DNA of 64,000 bases from Algoriphagus ratkowskyi (GCF_002150505.1 NZ_MSSV01000012.1:1-64000); one strand, 5' to 3'. Shown: positions 17,169 to 26,017, numbered from the stretch's first letter. Numbers and translations: made by a program. The notes: generated from the letters alone by a model not told the origin.

Positions 17169-17929
17169 AACTTCGAATTTCTATTGACAACGGTAGCCGA
17201 AGCCTGAGCAGTAGGAAGCACCACTACATCTGCGATGGTCACATGAACAGGTCTTGTTACGGCAAACTCTACGATATCCGCAATATCCTGAGCTACCAGA
17301 GGTTCTATTCCCTGATAAACTGTGTCTGCCTTGTTCTCATCTCCTTTGAATCTCACCAAGGAAAACTCAGTCTCCACCAAACCTGGGTGTATCGCTACCA
17401 CACGAATACCAAATTGATTTAAATCTATCCTCATGCCTTTGGTAATAGCATCTACCGCATGCTTGCTTCCACAATAGACGCTGCCATTGGGATACACTTC
17501 CTTGCCCGCGATAGAGCCTATGTTGATAATCATTCCTGACTTCCTTTCTGTCATCCCGGGAATAATCGCTCTTGAAACATACAGCAATCCTTTCACATTA
17601 ATGTCTATCATCGCATCCCAATCGTCTAGATTGGCAGTTTGTACTGGATCGATTCCATGAGCATTGCCGGCATTGTTGATCAGCACATCTATGGCTTTCC
17701 ATTTTTCTGGTAGATTCTCCAGAATTTCCAATACCTTTTCTCTATCACGCACATCAAATATCAGAGGCAAAAATTCAACTCCTTCAGGCAATTCTGACTT
17801 CAGGTCTTCCAGACGATTGCCACGTCTTCCTGTAGCAATGATATCGTAGCCAATCTTGGCGAGGGTAATTGCAGCAGCTTTGCCGATTCCAGAAGTCGCT
17901 CCGGTGACTAAAGCAATTTTGTTTTTCAT
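17165..17929 (-). CDS. SDR-family oxidoreductase, YdfG-like
   Basis: 254 residues, classical SDR. The cofactor motif TGATSGIG (near residue 9) is followed by ATGRRGNRLE, suggesting NADP(H). NNAGNAHG is near 88, the catalytic serine is in NIGSIAGK, and Tyr/Lys are in YCGSKHAVD near 154-158. The sequence is closest to 3-hydroxy acid/serine dehydrogenases of the YdfG type. It is the first gene of a pair with the VanX-like dipeptidase (ATGA overlap), an unexplained partnership. Confidence 0.88.
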   Translation of the reverse strand: MKNKIALVTGATSGIGKAAAITLAKIGYDIIATGRRGNRLEDLKSELPEGVEFLPLIFDVRDREKVLEILENLPEKWKAIDVLINNAGNAHGIDPVQTANLDDWDAMIDINVKGLLYVSRAIIPGMTERKSGMIINIGSIAGKEVYPNGSVYCGSKHAVDAITKGMRIDLNQFGIRVVAIHPGLVETEFSLVRFKGDENKADTVYQGIEPLVAQDIADIVEFAVTRPVHVTIADVVVLPTAQASATVVNRNSKL

Positions 17930-17947
17930 AGAGGCAAGATAAAAAAA

Positions 17948-17968
17948 TTATCAATGGACAATAATCAA
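17948..17968. repeat. Heptad-periodic intergenic tract
   Basis: Three 7-mers in register, TTATCAA, TGGACAA and TAATCAA, all fitting TnnnCAA. On the other strand they read TTGATTA, TTGTCCA, TTGATAA, matching the tract at 16371. Confidence 0.45.
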
Positions 17969-18009
17969 AAACTTACCACCCATCTAAACTACTAGCTAAC
18001 TTTTATGCT

Positions 18010-18816
18010 TTACTGAAAATTCAGATAGATTGTAATGCTTTTTCTCTTGATTGACTCGATTGCTCCTTGGAGTTCTGGAAGGGTATTTTCGGCTTGATAA
18101 GCATTCATCAGACCATGCGAAAAACGAATCTCTGGAGCAAACTTGAAGTATTTGAAATAGATTTCAAAACCCATCCCTGCCTCAAGCGACACATCCTGTC
18201 CCGTCATCACAATATCATCTACATTGGCTTCATCCTGACCTTTGGTACGAAACTGATAGCTCGCACCACCCAGCCAATACATACGAGTATTATTGAATCT
18301 AACTGACCTATACTTTAAAAGTAAGGGCAACTCTACCATAGTAGCTTCTGAGCTATATTCCACTACTTCTCCTGTACTAGAAACCATTTCACCATCTGGC
18401 GTCTGAATGAGGCCCGGATCCAAAGGGTCTCTGAAATAAATTACTTCTGTTTTATATTCATAAAAGCCAACCTTAGGGGTAAACATGAGAGATACTTGAT
18501 CATGTAATCTCAAAATACCAATAAACCCCAAAGAAAATCCAGGTGAAAATTTGGTTTGAATACTTCTTACATCTGTAAAAGCATTTACAGAATTAGGGTT
18601 GAGGAAAGCATCTGAGTACTTTATTCTGAGTGTACTGGTATGAGCAGCAAGGAAAAACCCATAAGAAAGTGGTTGATCGTCTGAACCAGAAGTAGAGGTC
18701 AAACCAAACATTCCTTGCCCAAACGTCGGACTTGCTCCTAAAAAGAAAATCAAACCTAGTAGGATTACTTTGTTCCTACGTAGATCGAGCTTATTCCAAA
18801 TGTAAGTGGTTTGCAT
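18010..18816 (-). CDS. porT: PorT-like type IX secretion outer-membrane protein
   Basis: 268 residues with a signal peptide (basic N-region to residue 16, hydrophobic 17-30, cleavage near TFGQ) and a beta-rich barrel ending IYLNFQ. In Bacteroidota the porin-fold gene directly after menG/ubiE and near engB is the PorT/SprT component of gliding and type IX secretion. The name rests mainly on that conserved context, size and shape. The ATG at 18816 lies inside menG, a 52-base overlap. No later start keeps the signal peptide, so the overlap is probably real. Confidence 0.7.
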   Translation of the reverse strand: MQTTYIWNKLDLRRNKVILLGLIFFLGASPTFGQGMFGLTSTSGSDDQPLSYGFFLAAHTSTLRIKYSDAFLNPNSVNAFTDVRSIQTKFSPGFSLGFIGILRLHDQVSLMFTPKVGFYEYKTEVIYFRDPLDPGLIQTPDGEMVSSTGEVVEYSSEATMVELPLLLKYRSVRFNNTRMYWLGGASYQFRTKGQDEANVDDIVMTGQDVSLEAGMGFEIYFKYFKFAPEIRFSHGLMNAYQAENTLPELQGAIESIKRKSITIYLNFQ

Positions 18817-19487
18817 AGATTGCTTGTAAATCCAACGTTATTCATAATTCTCAGGAAGTCCATTCCGTCTGGAAATGCCTGTACTGACTCAGGAAGATAG
18901 GTGTAAGCAGAATTATCTTTCGAAACTAATTTACCGATTTGTGGTAAAATAGCTTTAGAATAAAACGCATACGCCTGTTTCATGGGTGCTTTGGTGGGCT
19001 TGCTAAATTCCAAGATAACCACTTTACCTCCAGGCTTTAATACGCGATACATATCCGATAATCCTTTCTCTAGATTTTCAAAGTTGCGAACTCCAAAAGA
19101 AACGATCACTGCATCAAACATATTATCTTCAAAAAGTAAGCCTTCGGAATCACCAAGCTGAAGCTCGATTTTATCTTCAAGACCTTTTTTCTTTATTTTC
19201 TTCCGGCCTTCTGCCAGCATTCCTTCGGAAATATCTACTCCGATAATCTTATCTGGGTTCAGAGTTAATGCTTCAATTGCAAAATCTCCTGTCCCAGTAG
19301 CGATATCTAAGATCAATTTCGGCTGATCATCTTTCAGGTATTTAATTGCTTTTCTCCTCCAGGTAATATCAATACCCATGCTGAGCACGTGATTGAGCAA
19401 ATCATATTTGCCAGAAATGTTATTGAACATCTCAGCTACCTGATCTTTTTTGGAATCTTGCTTGTCTTTATAAGGAAGTACTGCCAT
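18765..19487 (-). CDS. menG: Demethylmenaquinone methyltransferase
   Basis: 240 residues from the ATG at 19487, which gives the usual N-terminus and length; the frame is open to 19598. It methylates demethylmenaquinone with SAM in the final step of menaquinone synthesis (UbiE/MenG family). The SAM motif [14 protein letters not shown] is near residue 63. [20 protein letters not shown] is near 131, and the family box [12 protein letters not shown] is near 153. As Bacteroidota use menaquinone, MenG is the likely role. It overlaps porT by 52 bases. Confidence 0.95.
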   Translation of the reverse strand: MAVLPYKDKQDSKKDQVAEMFNNISGKYDLLNHVLSMGIDITWRRKAIKYLKDDQPKLILDIATGTGDFAIEALTLNPDKIIGVDISEGMLAEGRKKIKKKGLEDKIELQLGDSEGLLFEDNMFDAVIVSFGVRNFENLEKGLSDMYRVLKPGGKVVILEFSKPTKAPMKQAYAFYSKAILPQIGKLVSKDNSAYTYLPESVQAFPDGMDFLRIMNNVGFTSNLCKPLTFGISSIYVGTK

Positions 19488-19585
19488 CGAAATTCTGTCT
19501 TTGAAAGGACAATAATAAACAAGAAACATGAGGAATGGAAAAATGTTCTGAATCGAGTCGACCCTTCCCTTTTCGGATAATGTCG

Positions 19586-19593
19586 TACTTTTG
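19586..19593 (+). promoter_or_regulatory. -7 box (TACTTTTG) before engB
   Basis: Exact TAnnTTTG match ending 17 bases before the engB ATG at 19611, in the divergent gap with menG. Confidence 0.5.
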
Positions 19594-19610
19594 CACACAA
19601 ATACTAGCAG

Positions 19611-20213
19611 ATGATCCAGAAAGCCGCCTTTGTAATCAGTAATTCCAACCCGGGAAATTGTCCAAAACCAGATCGAGCTGAGATCGCTTTTATAGGCAGA
19701 TCAAACGTGGGCAAAAGCTCACTAATCAATATGCTGGTCAATCAAAAAGGACTGGCAAAGACTTCGCAGAAGCCAGGTAAAACTCAGTTGATCAATCACT
19801 TCATCATCAATGATAAATGGTACCTGGTCGATCTTCCTGGCTATGGCTTCGCCAAAGTAAATCTGAAAGTGAAGCAAGGCTGGGAAAGTATGATCACTAC
19901 TTACCTCACCAAACGAGAGAATCTTTGCGGGGTATTTGTCTTGATTGATAGCCGATTAGAGCCACAGCAGATAGATCTGGAGTTTTTGCTTTGGTGCGGC
20001 ACAAAAGAGGTTCCTACTGCACTAGTTTTTACAAAAGCTGATAAACAGTCCAAATCAAAAACTGATCAGAACATCAGTAAATTCTTAAATAAGACAAGAG
20101 AAATCTTTGAAGAAGAACCAGATTACTTTGTCACCAGCGCAGAAGCTAGCACTGGCAAAGCAGAGTTAACAAAGTTTATAGAAGAACTAGTAACAGAATA
20201 TCAAGCTGGGTAG
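19611..20213 (+). CDS. engB: Ribosome biogenesis GTPase EngB/YsxC/YihA
   Basis: 200 residues, full length. It is a GTPase needed for large-subunit assembly. The G motifs are G1 GRSNVGKSS near residue 28, G3 DLPGYG near 73, G4 TKAD near 142 and G5 SAEAS near 173. A dedicated -7 box precedes it and the coding sequence starts cleanly at ATG. The gene order engB, menG, porT is conserved across the phylum. Confidence 0.97.
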   Translation: MIQKAAFVISNSNPGNCPKPDRAEIAFIGRSNVGKSSLINMLVNQKGLAKTSQKPGKTQLINHFIINDKWYLVDLPGYGFAKVNLKVKQGWESMITTYLTKRENLCGVFVLIDSRLEPQQIDLEFLLWCGTKEVPTALVFTKADKQSKSKTDQNISKFLNKTREIFEEEPDYFVTSAEASTGKAELTKFIEELVTEYQAG

Positions 20214-20232
20214 ATCATTTAATTGATAATCC

Positions 20233-20240
20233 TATATTTG
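20233..20240 (+). promoter_or_regulatory. -7 box (TATATTTG) before the DUF5606 gene
   Basis: Exact TAnnTTTG match, 23 bases before the ATG at 20264 and 20 bases after the engB stop. Confidence 0.5.
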
Positions 20241-20263
20241 CATCCTCGAAAAAATTAAATCAA

Positions 20264-20755
20264 ATGAATTTTAAAGATCTTGCCACCGTATCCGGTAAAC
20301 CCGGTTTGTTCAAAGTTTTGAAGCCTTCACGCACGGGAGTAATCCTCGAGAGTATGGATGCAAAGAAAACTAAACTCGTTGCAGGCATGTCCCAGCGTGT
20401 ATCCATTTTAAGCGACATTTCTATCTATACCTTGACAGAAGAAGGCGCAGAGCCGCTAGAATCTGTAATGCAAAAGATTGAAGCAGAATTTCAAGGTGAC
20501 TTGGGTTTAGATGCAAATCCTGATGATGCGGAGCTAAGAGCATTCATGAAGCACGTACTCCCAGAGGTGGATGAATCTAGAGTTTATACCTCTGATATTA
20601 AGAAACTGATCACTTGGTACACTTTACTTCGAGTACAAGCTCCTGAAGTACTTCAGAAATCTGAAGAAGAAAAACCAGAAGAGGCTAAGCCTACTGAAGA
20701 GAAAGAGCCTAAAGCTCCTAAAAAAGCTAAGTCTGATAAAAAATCTGACAAATAA
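20264..20755 (+). CDS. DUF5606-family protein
   Basis: 163 residues. The first 60 residues (MNFKDLATVSGKPGLFKVLKP onward, with IYTLTEEGAEPL) form the DUF5606 domain, an SH3-like beta domain found almost only in Bacteroidota. Residues 65-128 are a helical partner domain. The last 30 are a Lys/Glu/Pro tail. Function is unknown; the tail and small beta domain would suit nucleic-acid or ribosome binding, but that is inference. It has its own promoter. Confidence 0.85.
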   Translation: MNFKDLATVSGKPGLFKVLKPSRTGVILESMDAKKTKLVAGMSQRVSILSDISIYTLTEEGAEPLESVMQKIEAEFQGDLGLDANPDDAELRAFMKHVLPEVDESRVYTSDIKKLITWYTLLRVQAPEVLQKSEEEKPEEAKPTEEKEPKAPKKAKSDKKSDK

Positions 20756-20763
20756 ATCATAAC

Positions 20764-20880
20764 AGACTGTCTCAAAAGACATTCTGATGTCACATAGAGC
20801 GAAGCCGGTGGCGAATTATTACAATTGTAAACGCATTTCGACTTCGCTCTATGTGACTTAGGCTTTTTTAAGACAGCCTC
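20764..20880. repeat. Palindromic REP/MITE-like element acting as hairpin
   Basis: A two-tier inverted repeat of about 117 bases. Outer arms are AGACTGTCTCAAAAG (20764-20778) and an imperfect complement at 20863-20880. Inner arms are GTCACATAGAGCGAAG (20789-20804) and its perfect 16-bp complement at 20842-20857. A T-run follows. The inner arm belongs to a CACA(T/C)(A/T)GAGCGAAG family that I know as widespread in Bacteroidota intergenic DNA. The outer arm looks like transposon termini. It contains no gene and may end DUF5606 transcription. Confidence 0.75.
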
Positions 20881-20897
20881 TTTTTTTTGGCACTATC

Positions 20898-21206
20898 ATG
20901 AGTGAATCTCTATCTGAAGAAACTTTTTCGCTCCTAAAAAAGGAGTTCGACTTTCCGGAAAATGTAGCTGCATTTGATGAAGAAAAAGCCATTGCTACAC
21001 TTACCAAAGTCATAGCCTACATGTTGGATAGGCAATTTGAGCGCTTACTTCAAATTTGTTACCGCATAGATCTCGGTGAAGAAAAACTGAAAAGAATTCT
21101 CCACGAATCTGAACCTGACCATATCGCTTCGGATTTAGCAACAGCACTTTGGAACAGACAAAAGCAAAAAGTGGAAATCAGAAAGCGATATTCTGCAAAT
21201 GAATAA
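20898..21206 (+). CDS. Small conserved helical protein, function unknown
   Basis: 102 residues, soluble and mostly helical. KAIATLTKVIAYMLDRQFERLLQICYRIDLGEEKLKRIL is followed by an IASDLATALWNRQ segment. I recognise the type as a small conserved Bacteroidota protein but no named domain. It starts 17 bases after the palindromic element. The following lipoprotein gene begins 76 bases later, so they may share a transcript. Confidence 0.65.
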   Translation: MSESLSEETFSLLKKEFDFPENVAAFDEEKAIATLTKVIAYMLDRQFERLLQICYRIDLGEEKLKRILHESEPDHIASDLATALWNRQKQKVEIRKRYSANE

Positions 21207-21282
21207 AGCTGTTTTGTTAAAATGGCACTCTCAACACTTTTTTTACTTATTTTACACTTTGTACACTAAACCCTTTTTCCCT

Positions 21283-21750
21283 ATGAAATCAATATTCAAT
21301 CTCAATTATTTAGTGGCTATCACTTGTCTTGTCATATTAGGATCCTGTAGCGAAGATAAAGATCCAGCCAAAACGGATGCTGAAATCATAGGCTCTGGAA
21401 TTGCATGGAAACTAAGCGCTGCTACATCGAATAATGTAAGCGTAATTTCACTAATCGATTTATGCCTTCGAGACAATCTGGTCACTTTTAACTATGAGAC
21501 CCCTCTGAGCATAGGTGTAGTGGATGCAGGCGCTACCAAATGTGACCCTACAGAACCACAAACAGCAGACTTCACGTGGAGTTATAATGAAACAACCAAG
21601 ATTCTAACGGTAGATACTAATATCATTGATGTGCCTGGAGCACAAGGTTCTTTGATGGTAGAAAGTGTCACCAATACTGAACTGGTACTTTCTCAAAACA
21701 TCTCATTTTCTGGCTTGACACAAAAAGTGATTCTCACTCTGGTTCATTAA
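21283..21750 (+). CDS. Lipocalin-like lipoprotein
   Basis: 155 residues from the ATG at 21283; the frame extends back to 21199 but the lipobox (VILGSC near residue 19) fixes the start. The mature part is a small beta sandwich or barrel (GIAWKLSAATSN, FTWSYNETTKILTVDTN, TNTELVLSQN), the pattern of lipocalin-like domains common in Bacteroidota lipoproteins. It is probably attached to the inner or outer membrane. Ligand unknown. A strong terminator follows at 30 bases. Confidence 0.65.
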   Translation: MKSIFNLNYLVAITCLVILGSCSEDKDPAKTDAEIIGSGIAWKLSAATSNNVSVISLIDLCLRDNLVTFNYETPLSIGVVDAGATKCDPTEPQTADFTWSYNETTKILTVDTNIIDVPGAQGSLMVESVTNTELVLSQNISFSGLTQKVILTLVH

Positions 21751-21779
21751 TATCCAACTAGTGAACATCAACTTATTCT

Positions 21780-21827
21780 AAAGGAAATAACCTATCGCTT
21801 TGTAAAGTCGCTGGTTGTTTCCTTTTT
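21780..21827 (+). terminator. Intrinsic terminator after the lipoprotein gene
   Basis: AAAGGAAATAACC (21780-21792) pairs with GGTTGTTTCCTTT (21813-21825, one G-T pair). An inner CTTT/AAAG stem and a T5 run complete it. Confidence 0.75.
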
Positions 21828-21852
21828 CCATTTCATCAAAACTTCCCAAAAA

Positions 21853-22974
21853 ATGGCAAACCCTATTTGGATCATGACTTCCGCTTTTGACCAACTTAGC
21901 CTGGATCAAACAATAGAAAAAGCAGTAGAAATCGATGTACAGGGACTTGATCTTTGTGTATTTAGAAAAGATGGAACTCGTGATGACTTCGTCGCAACTC
22001 ACCTTGCTTATGAAAACTTCGGACCTGAAGAAGCCAAACAACTCATTCGGAAATTCAATGGAGTCAGACTTCGTCTTTCCATCGGAGCATTTGACAATCT
22101 AATCGGTGGAGATCCAGCAGAGCGTATCAAGAATCAAAACCATCTTTTGAAACTCATTCGGATAGCTTATCTGCTGGGTGGGGATGAAAATGATGTGAAG
22201 GTCGGAACGTTCGTGGGATATAATCACGAGCTTGGCAATCAGGATGGCGGATTTGAAAAAAACCTGCTGGAATACCAGAATGTTTTCGGTCCGATCATCC
22301 GCTATGCAAATAGTCTCGGAGTCACAGTTCTATATGAAAACTGCCCGATGGAAGGCTGGAGAAGCTCAGGTCATTTTGGCACATTTAATAATTTACCGGG
22401 AATGCTGGCAGCCCGGAAAATTATGTACGAACTCATTCCAGAATCTAATCATGGAGAGATTTACGATCCCTCGCACGACATCTGGCAGCATACCGATCCT
22501 GTAGAAGTGATCAAAAATACGGATATGAATCGCCTTAAGCGAATTCACGTCAAGTCCACGCGAAACAATCCTGATCCTTTCTGGGGAAACATGTATCCAA
22601 TGCAGGAAGTAAAAGCAGAATGGGCTGAGAAACTTGGAATTCCTTCCAGCAACAATCCTTGGGATAGACATCACTACGAAGCCACTTTGCCAGGCTTCGG
22701 CTTGGGAGATTCTATGGACTGGAGAGCATTTGTGAATATTCTAAAGGAGCGCAAGTTCTCTGGGCCTTTCGAAATCGAGAACGAAGCGGTTCTTTCCAAG
22801 CAAACAGGGAATATGGGAGCAATCATCCAAGGCTGTAAAGCAGCCGTTCAAAATCTAGCTCCTTTACTTTATGAATTGGGAGAAAATGGCTGGCAATATC
22901 CAGCGTCAGAATACAAACCACTTTTGGAACTGAATCGAGAAGATATTCCCTTGATAACAATGGAGAAATTATAA
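21853..22974 (+). CDS. TIM-barrel sugar isomerase/epimerase-like protein
   Basis: 373 residues of the AP-endonuclease-2 TIM-barrel superfamily. Metal-ligand positions are visible at the expected strand ends: VLYENCPMEG, GEIYDPSHDIW, RIHVKST and FEIENE (Glu, Asp, His, Glu). No signal peptide is visible, so it is cytoplasmic. It is longer than the 280-residue norm, with an insertion around GNMYPMQEVKAEW. The substrate is unknown; many relatives act on inositols or ketoses. It is a single-gene unit converging on rnhA. Confidence 0.82.
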   Translation: MANPIWIMTSAFDQLSLDQTIEKAVEIDVQGLDLCVFRKDGTRDDFVATHLAYENFGPEEAKQLIRKFNGVRLRLSIGAFDNLIGGDPAERIKNQNHLLKLIRIAYLLGGDENDVKVGTFVGYNHELGNQDGGFEKNLLEYQNVFGPIIRYANSLGVTVLYENCPMEGWRSSGHFGTFNNLPGMLAARKIMYELIPESNHGEIYDPSHDIWQHTDPVEVIKNTDMNRLKRIHVKSTRNNPDPFWGNMYPMQEVKAEWAEKLGIPSSNNPWDRHHYEATLPGFGLGDSMDWRAFVNILKERKFSGPFEIENEAVLSKQTGNMGAIIQGCKAAVQNLAPLLYELGENGWQYPASEYKPLLELNREDIPLITMEKL

Positions 22975-22976
22975 AA

Positions 22977-22990
22977 TCTGAAGTCTGAAG
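22977..22990. repeat. Tandem heptamer TCTGAAG
   Basis: Two exact copies of TCTGAAG lie directly after the isomerase stop. AAATCTG (22974-22980) and CAGATTT (22999-23005) can also form a weak hairpin in this convergent gap. Confidence 0.5.
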
Positions 22991-23026
22991 TACTTTTTCA
23001 GATTTCAGGCTTTAGATCTTTAACTT

Positions 23027-23482
23027 TTACTTCTGGCTCTCTTCGTATCCAGTATCAGCTGGTAAATTAAACCCCTCTGCAGCCTGAACAGCTAGCACAT
23101 CACAGCGCTCGTTTTCAATATTTCCAGCATGCCCTTTAACCCAGATAAATTTTGGTTTATATTTCAAGTGAAGTGGAATATATCGTAACCATAGGTCTGG
23201 ATTCTTTTTGTCTTTAAAGCCTTTTTTCTGCCAGCCCCAAAGCCATCCCTTCTCCACAGAATCTACCACATACTTGCTGTCTGAATAGATCTGAACAGGA
23301 ATTCCTGTCAATTTAATTTCTTGAAGCGCACGAATTACAGCTAACAGTTCCATGCGATTGTTGGTAGTTCTTCGAAAGCCTCCAGAAAGTTCTTTGCGGT
23401 GGTTATTATATTTCAAGACGGCTCCATAGCCTCCAGGACCGGGATTGCCTTTTGCAGCACCATCAGTATAAATAGAAATCAT
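23027..23482 (-). CDS. rnhA: Ribonuclease HI
   Basis: 151 residues. It degrades RNA in RNA-DNA hybrids. The four catalytic acids are visible: Asp7 in YTDGAAKGNPG, Glu in NRMELLAVIRAL near residue 45, Asp in YSDSKYVVDS near 67, and Asp in ENERCDVLA near 129. WVKGHAGN carries the conserved His. Full length with normal family spacing; it shares the strand with marC upstream. Confidence 0.97.
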   Translation of the reverse strand: MISIYTDGAAKGNPGPGGYGAVLKYNNHRKELSGGFRRTTNNRMELLAVIRALQEIKLTGIPVQIYSDSKYVVDSVEKGWLWGWQKKGFKDKKNPDLWLRYIPLHLKYKPKFIWVKGHAGNIENERCDVLAVQAAEGFNLPADTGYEESQK

Positions 23483-23518
23483 GAAGTAAAGTAAGTGAAA
23501 ATAGGAAAGAGAATGAGT

Positions 23519-24109
23519 TTAAATACCCGATGCTACTCCTATAGGAAAGGCATTTGTTTTGAAAATCTTAACTGCGATAGAAAGCAAAATAATCCCAAAA
23601 ATCCTTCTCAGCACATCCAGACCCGTTTTGCCTATTTTCCGCTCCAGCCAACCTGTACTTTTCAGCACGATGTAAACCAAGACTAGATTTAAAAGAATTC
23701 CTATCGCAATATTGATCTGAGCAAACTCAGCTTTCAGTGTCAAAATCGTAGTCAGAGTACCTGCACCTGCAATCAAAGGAAAAGCTATCGGAACAATGGA
23801 AGCTCCAGCTTTGGCCTCGGGATCTGATTTGAACAGTTCAATTCCCAAAATCATCTCAGCACCTATAGCAAAGATGATTAGGGCTCCCGCGATCGCAAAA
23901 TCCTCCACACCAATGCCAAACAAACTCAAAATTGACTTTCCCGCAAAGAGAAAAAGAATCATCAATACACCCGCAGCAAGTGTAGCCTTCTCCGATTGGA
24001 TATGGCCTACTTTCTGCCTTAGATTAACAATAATCGGGATAGAACCGAGGATGTCAATCACGGAAAAAAGAATCAATGAAACAGATAGAATTTCCTTTAA
24101 ATCAAACAT
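23519..24109 (-). CDS. MarC-family integral membrane protein
   Basis: 196 residues with six membrane helices, starting at FSVIDILGSIPIIVNL, the MarC signature region. GAGTLTTILTL near residue 115 and GLDVLRRIFGIILLSIAVK near 164 are also typical. The family was once tied to antibiotic resistance but the function is not established. It lies 36 bases upstream of rnhA on the same strand. Confidence 0.9.
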   Translation of the reverse strand: MFDLKEILSVSLILFSVIDILGSIPIIVNLRQKVGHIQSEKATLAAGVLMILFLFAGKSILSLFGIGVEDFAIAGALIIFAIGAEMILGIELFKSDPEAKAGASIVPIAFPLIAGAGTLTTILTLKAEFAQINIAIGILLNLVLVYIVLKSTGWLERKIGKTGLDVLRRIFGIILLSIAVKIFKTNAFPIGVASGI

Positions 24110-24254
24110 GCCGCGAAAGTAGGAAATTAACCTTTGAGGTCATTGGATTTAGGAGGAAATCTGTTCGTGAGACACGGCAAAAAGAATATTATTGAAGACC
24201 GAAGATATGAGAATATGAAACCGTGAAGTAATGTCTATTTGAAGTAAATCTGTA

Positions 24255-24285
24255 TAAAAAAGGTCCAAGTCAGGAGACTTGAACC
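24255..24285 (-). terminator. Distal terminator hairpin after the class V aminotransferase gene
   Basis: GGTCCAAGTC (24262-24271) pairs with GACTTGAACC (24276-24285, one mismatch) around AGGA. Read on the minus strand it ends in T6 (24256-24261). Confidence 0.65.
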
Positions 24286-24402
24286 AAATTCGAGTAATTG
24301 AAAAATAAAAATTCATTTAGATCTAATAACTTCAACGATTTAAAAAATAAGATCTTTTGAGTCAAGTTAATGGCTACAAAGTCTTTAAAGGTTTTAAAAT
24401 AA

Positions 24403-24433
24403 GACCTTCGGGGTTTTAAAAACCCCAAAGGTC
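24403..24433 (-). terminator. Proximal hairpin after the aminotransferase gene
   Basis: GACCTTCGGGGTTTT (24403-24417) is followed almost directly by its near-perfect complement ending at 24433, five bases from the stop. The perfect palindromic centre suggests a hairpin or repeat element; GACCTT-type palindromes are common in these genomes. Confidence 0.55.
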
Positions 24434-24437
24434 GAAA

Positions 24438-25493
24438 TCAATACCTCCCCAAAAACGAAATCAACTTATCCATTTCTGCATTTGTAATCGCAGGAAAGTT
24501 GGCGATTCGGAAACTCGTTGGCTTATGAGGACCATAGCCAGAACCAAGCTGCATCCCTTCTTTTTCCGCGTCTTTTTTGATCGATGCGATCAATTCTTCA
24601 GACCCAGAAACTGCCAAAACTGTTGTGCTACGTGTCGCTGCATTGTCCACCAGCATTCGAAGTGACTTAGATTGGGCTACGGCTGTTTCCAGCTTTAGCA
24701 TGCGCTCACGAAGGTTTGAGTCGATGTGCTGAATTTCTTCCAAATCTTTTAAAACTCTATTTAGCAAGTAGATCCCCAAAACGTTTGGAGTGTAATGCGT
24801 CTGATAATTCGCCGCATTTTCTAAGATAAAACTCAAGCTGTTGTACCTGCCTTTTTCTCCTTTACTTTCACACTTTTCTATGGCTTTTGGAGAAAGAATC
24901 AGTATTCCCAAACCTGCTGGAAGCCCAAAGCATTTTTGCACAGAAGCATACCAGATATCCGCCAAACTGAAGTCTAACTCAATTCCTGACATGGATGAAG
25001 TTGTATCAACAGCAATCATTTTCTCTGGATATTTCTCTTTAATCGCCTCGATAGTAGCCATTGTAACTTGAGTCGCATTAGCAGTTTCATTTTGAGTCAG
25101 CGCGATTACATCAAAGTCCTCGGAGATTTCCAAATCGGCAACATTGATTTCTTGATTTGCTTCAATTTTTGATCCATTGGTATTAGGATTGATATGCTTC
25201 GCAAATTCGATCCACTTTTTCCCGAATGAACCAGAATAGATATGAAAACTTGCTTGCTGCACGATAGACTGGGTGATAATCTCCCAATTTTCTGTTGCGC
25301 TGGAAGTGAAAAGCAACTTGTAATCATCGGGCATATGGAGCTTCTCCCGCATCAATTGTTCAGTGTTTTGATACAGAGACATGAAGGCATTGCTGCGATG
25401 ATTGGCACTTAGAATGCCTGCAGCGTAAGCATCTTGTAAATAAGTAGGAAGGGCATCGTAAACTTTAGATGGCCCGGGTGCGAAGGTAAGCAT
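24438..25493 (-). CDS. Class V PLP-dependent aminotransferase (SerC/alanine-glyoxylate type)
   Basis: 351 residues from the ATG at 25493, giving MLTFAPGPSKVYDAL, the normal start of the family; the frame is open to 25571 into aroQ. Key elements are LFTSSATENWEII near residue 62, VDTTSSMSGIELDF near 164 (the PLP-binding Asp) and the Schiff-base lysine in ASVQKCFGLPAGLG near 190. Phosphoserine aminotransferase is the closest well-known function, and the C-terminal GSGYGPHKPTSFRIANFP fits substrate binding. The exact amino-group donor and acceptor are uncertain. Confidence 0.82.
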   Translation of the reverse strand: MLTFAPGPSKVYDALPTYLQDAYAAGILSANHRSNAFMSLYQNTEQLMREKLHMPDDYKLLFTSSATENWEIITQSIVQQASFHIYSGSFGKKWIEFAKHINPNTNGSKIEANQEINVADLEISEDFDVIALTQNETANATQVTMATIEAIKEKYPEKMIAVDTTSSMSGIELDFSLADIWYASVQKCFGLPAGLGILILSPKAIEKCESKGEKGRYNSLSFILENAANYQTHYTPNVLGIYLLNRVLKDLEEIQHIDSNLRERMLKLETAVAQSKSLRMLVDNAATRSTTVLAVSGSEELIASIKKDAEKEGMQLGSGYGPHKPTSFRIANFPAITNAEMDKLISFLGRY

Positions 25494-25504
25494 AGGTAGA
25501 TAGG

Positions 25505-25918
25505 TTATTGAAAATAGAGAACACCAAGCGCGTAGCCTTTCAATCCAAGTCCGGATATCATTCCAACGCAAGACTTGGAAATAATGCTTTTGTGGCGGAA
25601 TTCCTCACGCTTATAAATATTCGAAATATGGACTTCCAGTGTTGGCGTCGTTACTCCAGCGATGGCATCCGAGATAGCAACGGAAGTATGTGTATAACCT
25701 CCAGCATTCAGCAAAATAGCATCAAAGGTAAAACCGACTTCGTGGATCTTATTGATCAATTCACCCTCCACATTACTTTGGTAATAGTGAAGATCAATGT
25801 CAGGAAACGCGATTTTCATACCCTCAAAATATTCTTCAAAAGACGTACTGCCATAGACTTCTGGCTCTCTTTTGCCTAGTAAGTTTAGATTCGGCCCGTT
25901 TATTATCTGGATTTTCAT
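25505..25918 (-). CDS. aroQ: Type II 3-dehydroquinate dehydratase
   Basis: 137 residues from the ATG at 25918; the frame reaches 25960 but MKIQIINGPNLNLLG is the universal family start. It dehydrates 3-dehydroquinate in the shikimate pathway. The catalytic region PNLNLLGKREPEVYG, NAGGYTHTSVAISDA near residue 73 and EVHISNIYKREEFR near 97 are intact. The stop lies 11 bases before the aminotransferase start, so they form an amino-acid biosynthesis pair. Confidence 0.96.
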   Translation of the reverse strand: MKIQIINGPNLNLLGKREPEVYGSTSFEEYFEGMKIAFPDIDLHYYQSNVEGELINKIHEVGFTFDAILLNAGGYTHTSVAISDAIAGVTTPTLEVHISNIYKREEFRHKSIISKSCVGMISGLGLKGYALGVLYFQ

Positions 25919-25998
25919 GTGTTTAATATTGATTTTCATTCGCCACATGGAATCTTGCATTGATGATCATCATCACAGTATGTGAAGCTTGAGTCATG

Positions 25999-26017
25999 CC
26001 TGTCTGCCTCAGGCAGG
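25999..26017. repeat. Short GC-rich palindrome
   Basis: CCTGTCTGCCTCAGGCAGG is a near-perfect palindrome that stands out from the surrounding AT-rich DNA. It is like CTGCCTCAGGCAG elements scattered in Bacteroidota intergenic regions. It lies between the divergent aroQ and xerD. Confidence 0.5.

Larger units (their letters stand above)
24110..24437. other. Gene-free stretch with two terminator-like hairpins
   Basis: No credible open reading frame is seen. It contains the hairpins at 24262-24285 and 24403-24433 described separately. A weak run of 7-mers beginning GA (GACCGAA, GATATGA, GAATATG) lies at 24197-24217. Confidence 0.5.

Noticed and set aside
21283..21750. Lipocalin-like lipoprotein as a surface glycan-binding protein of a utilisation locus
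   Set aside because: There is no SusCD or glycoside hydrolase near it, and it ends in its own terminator.
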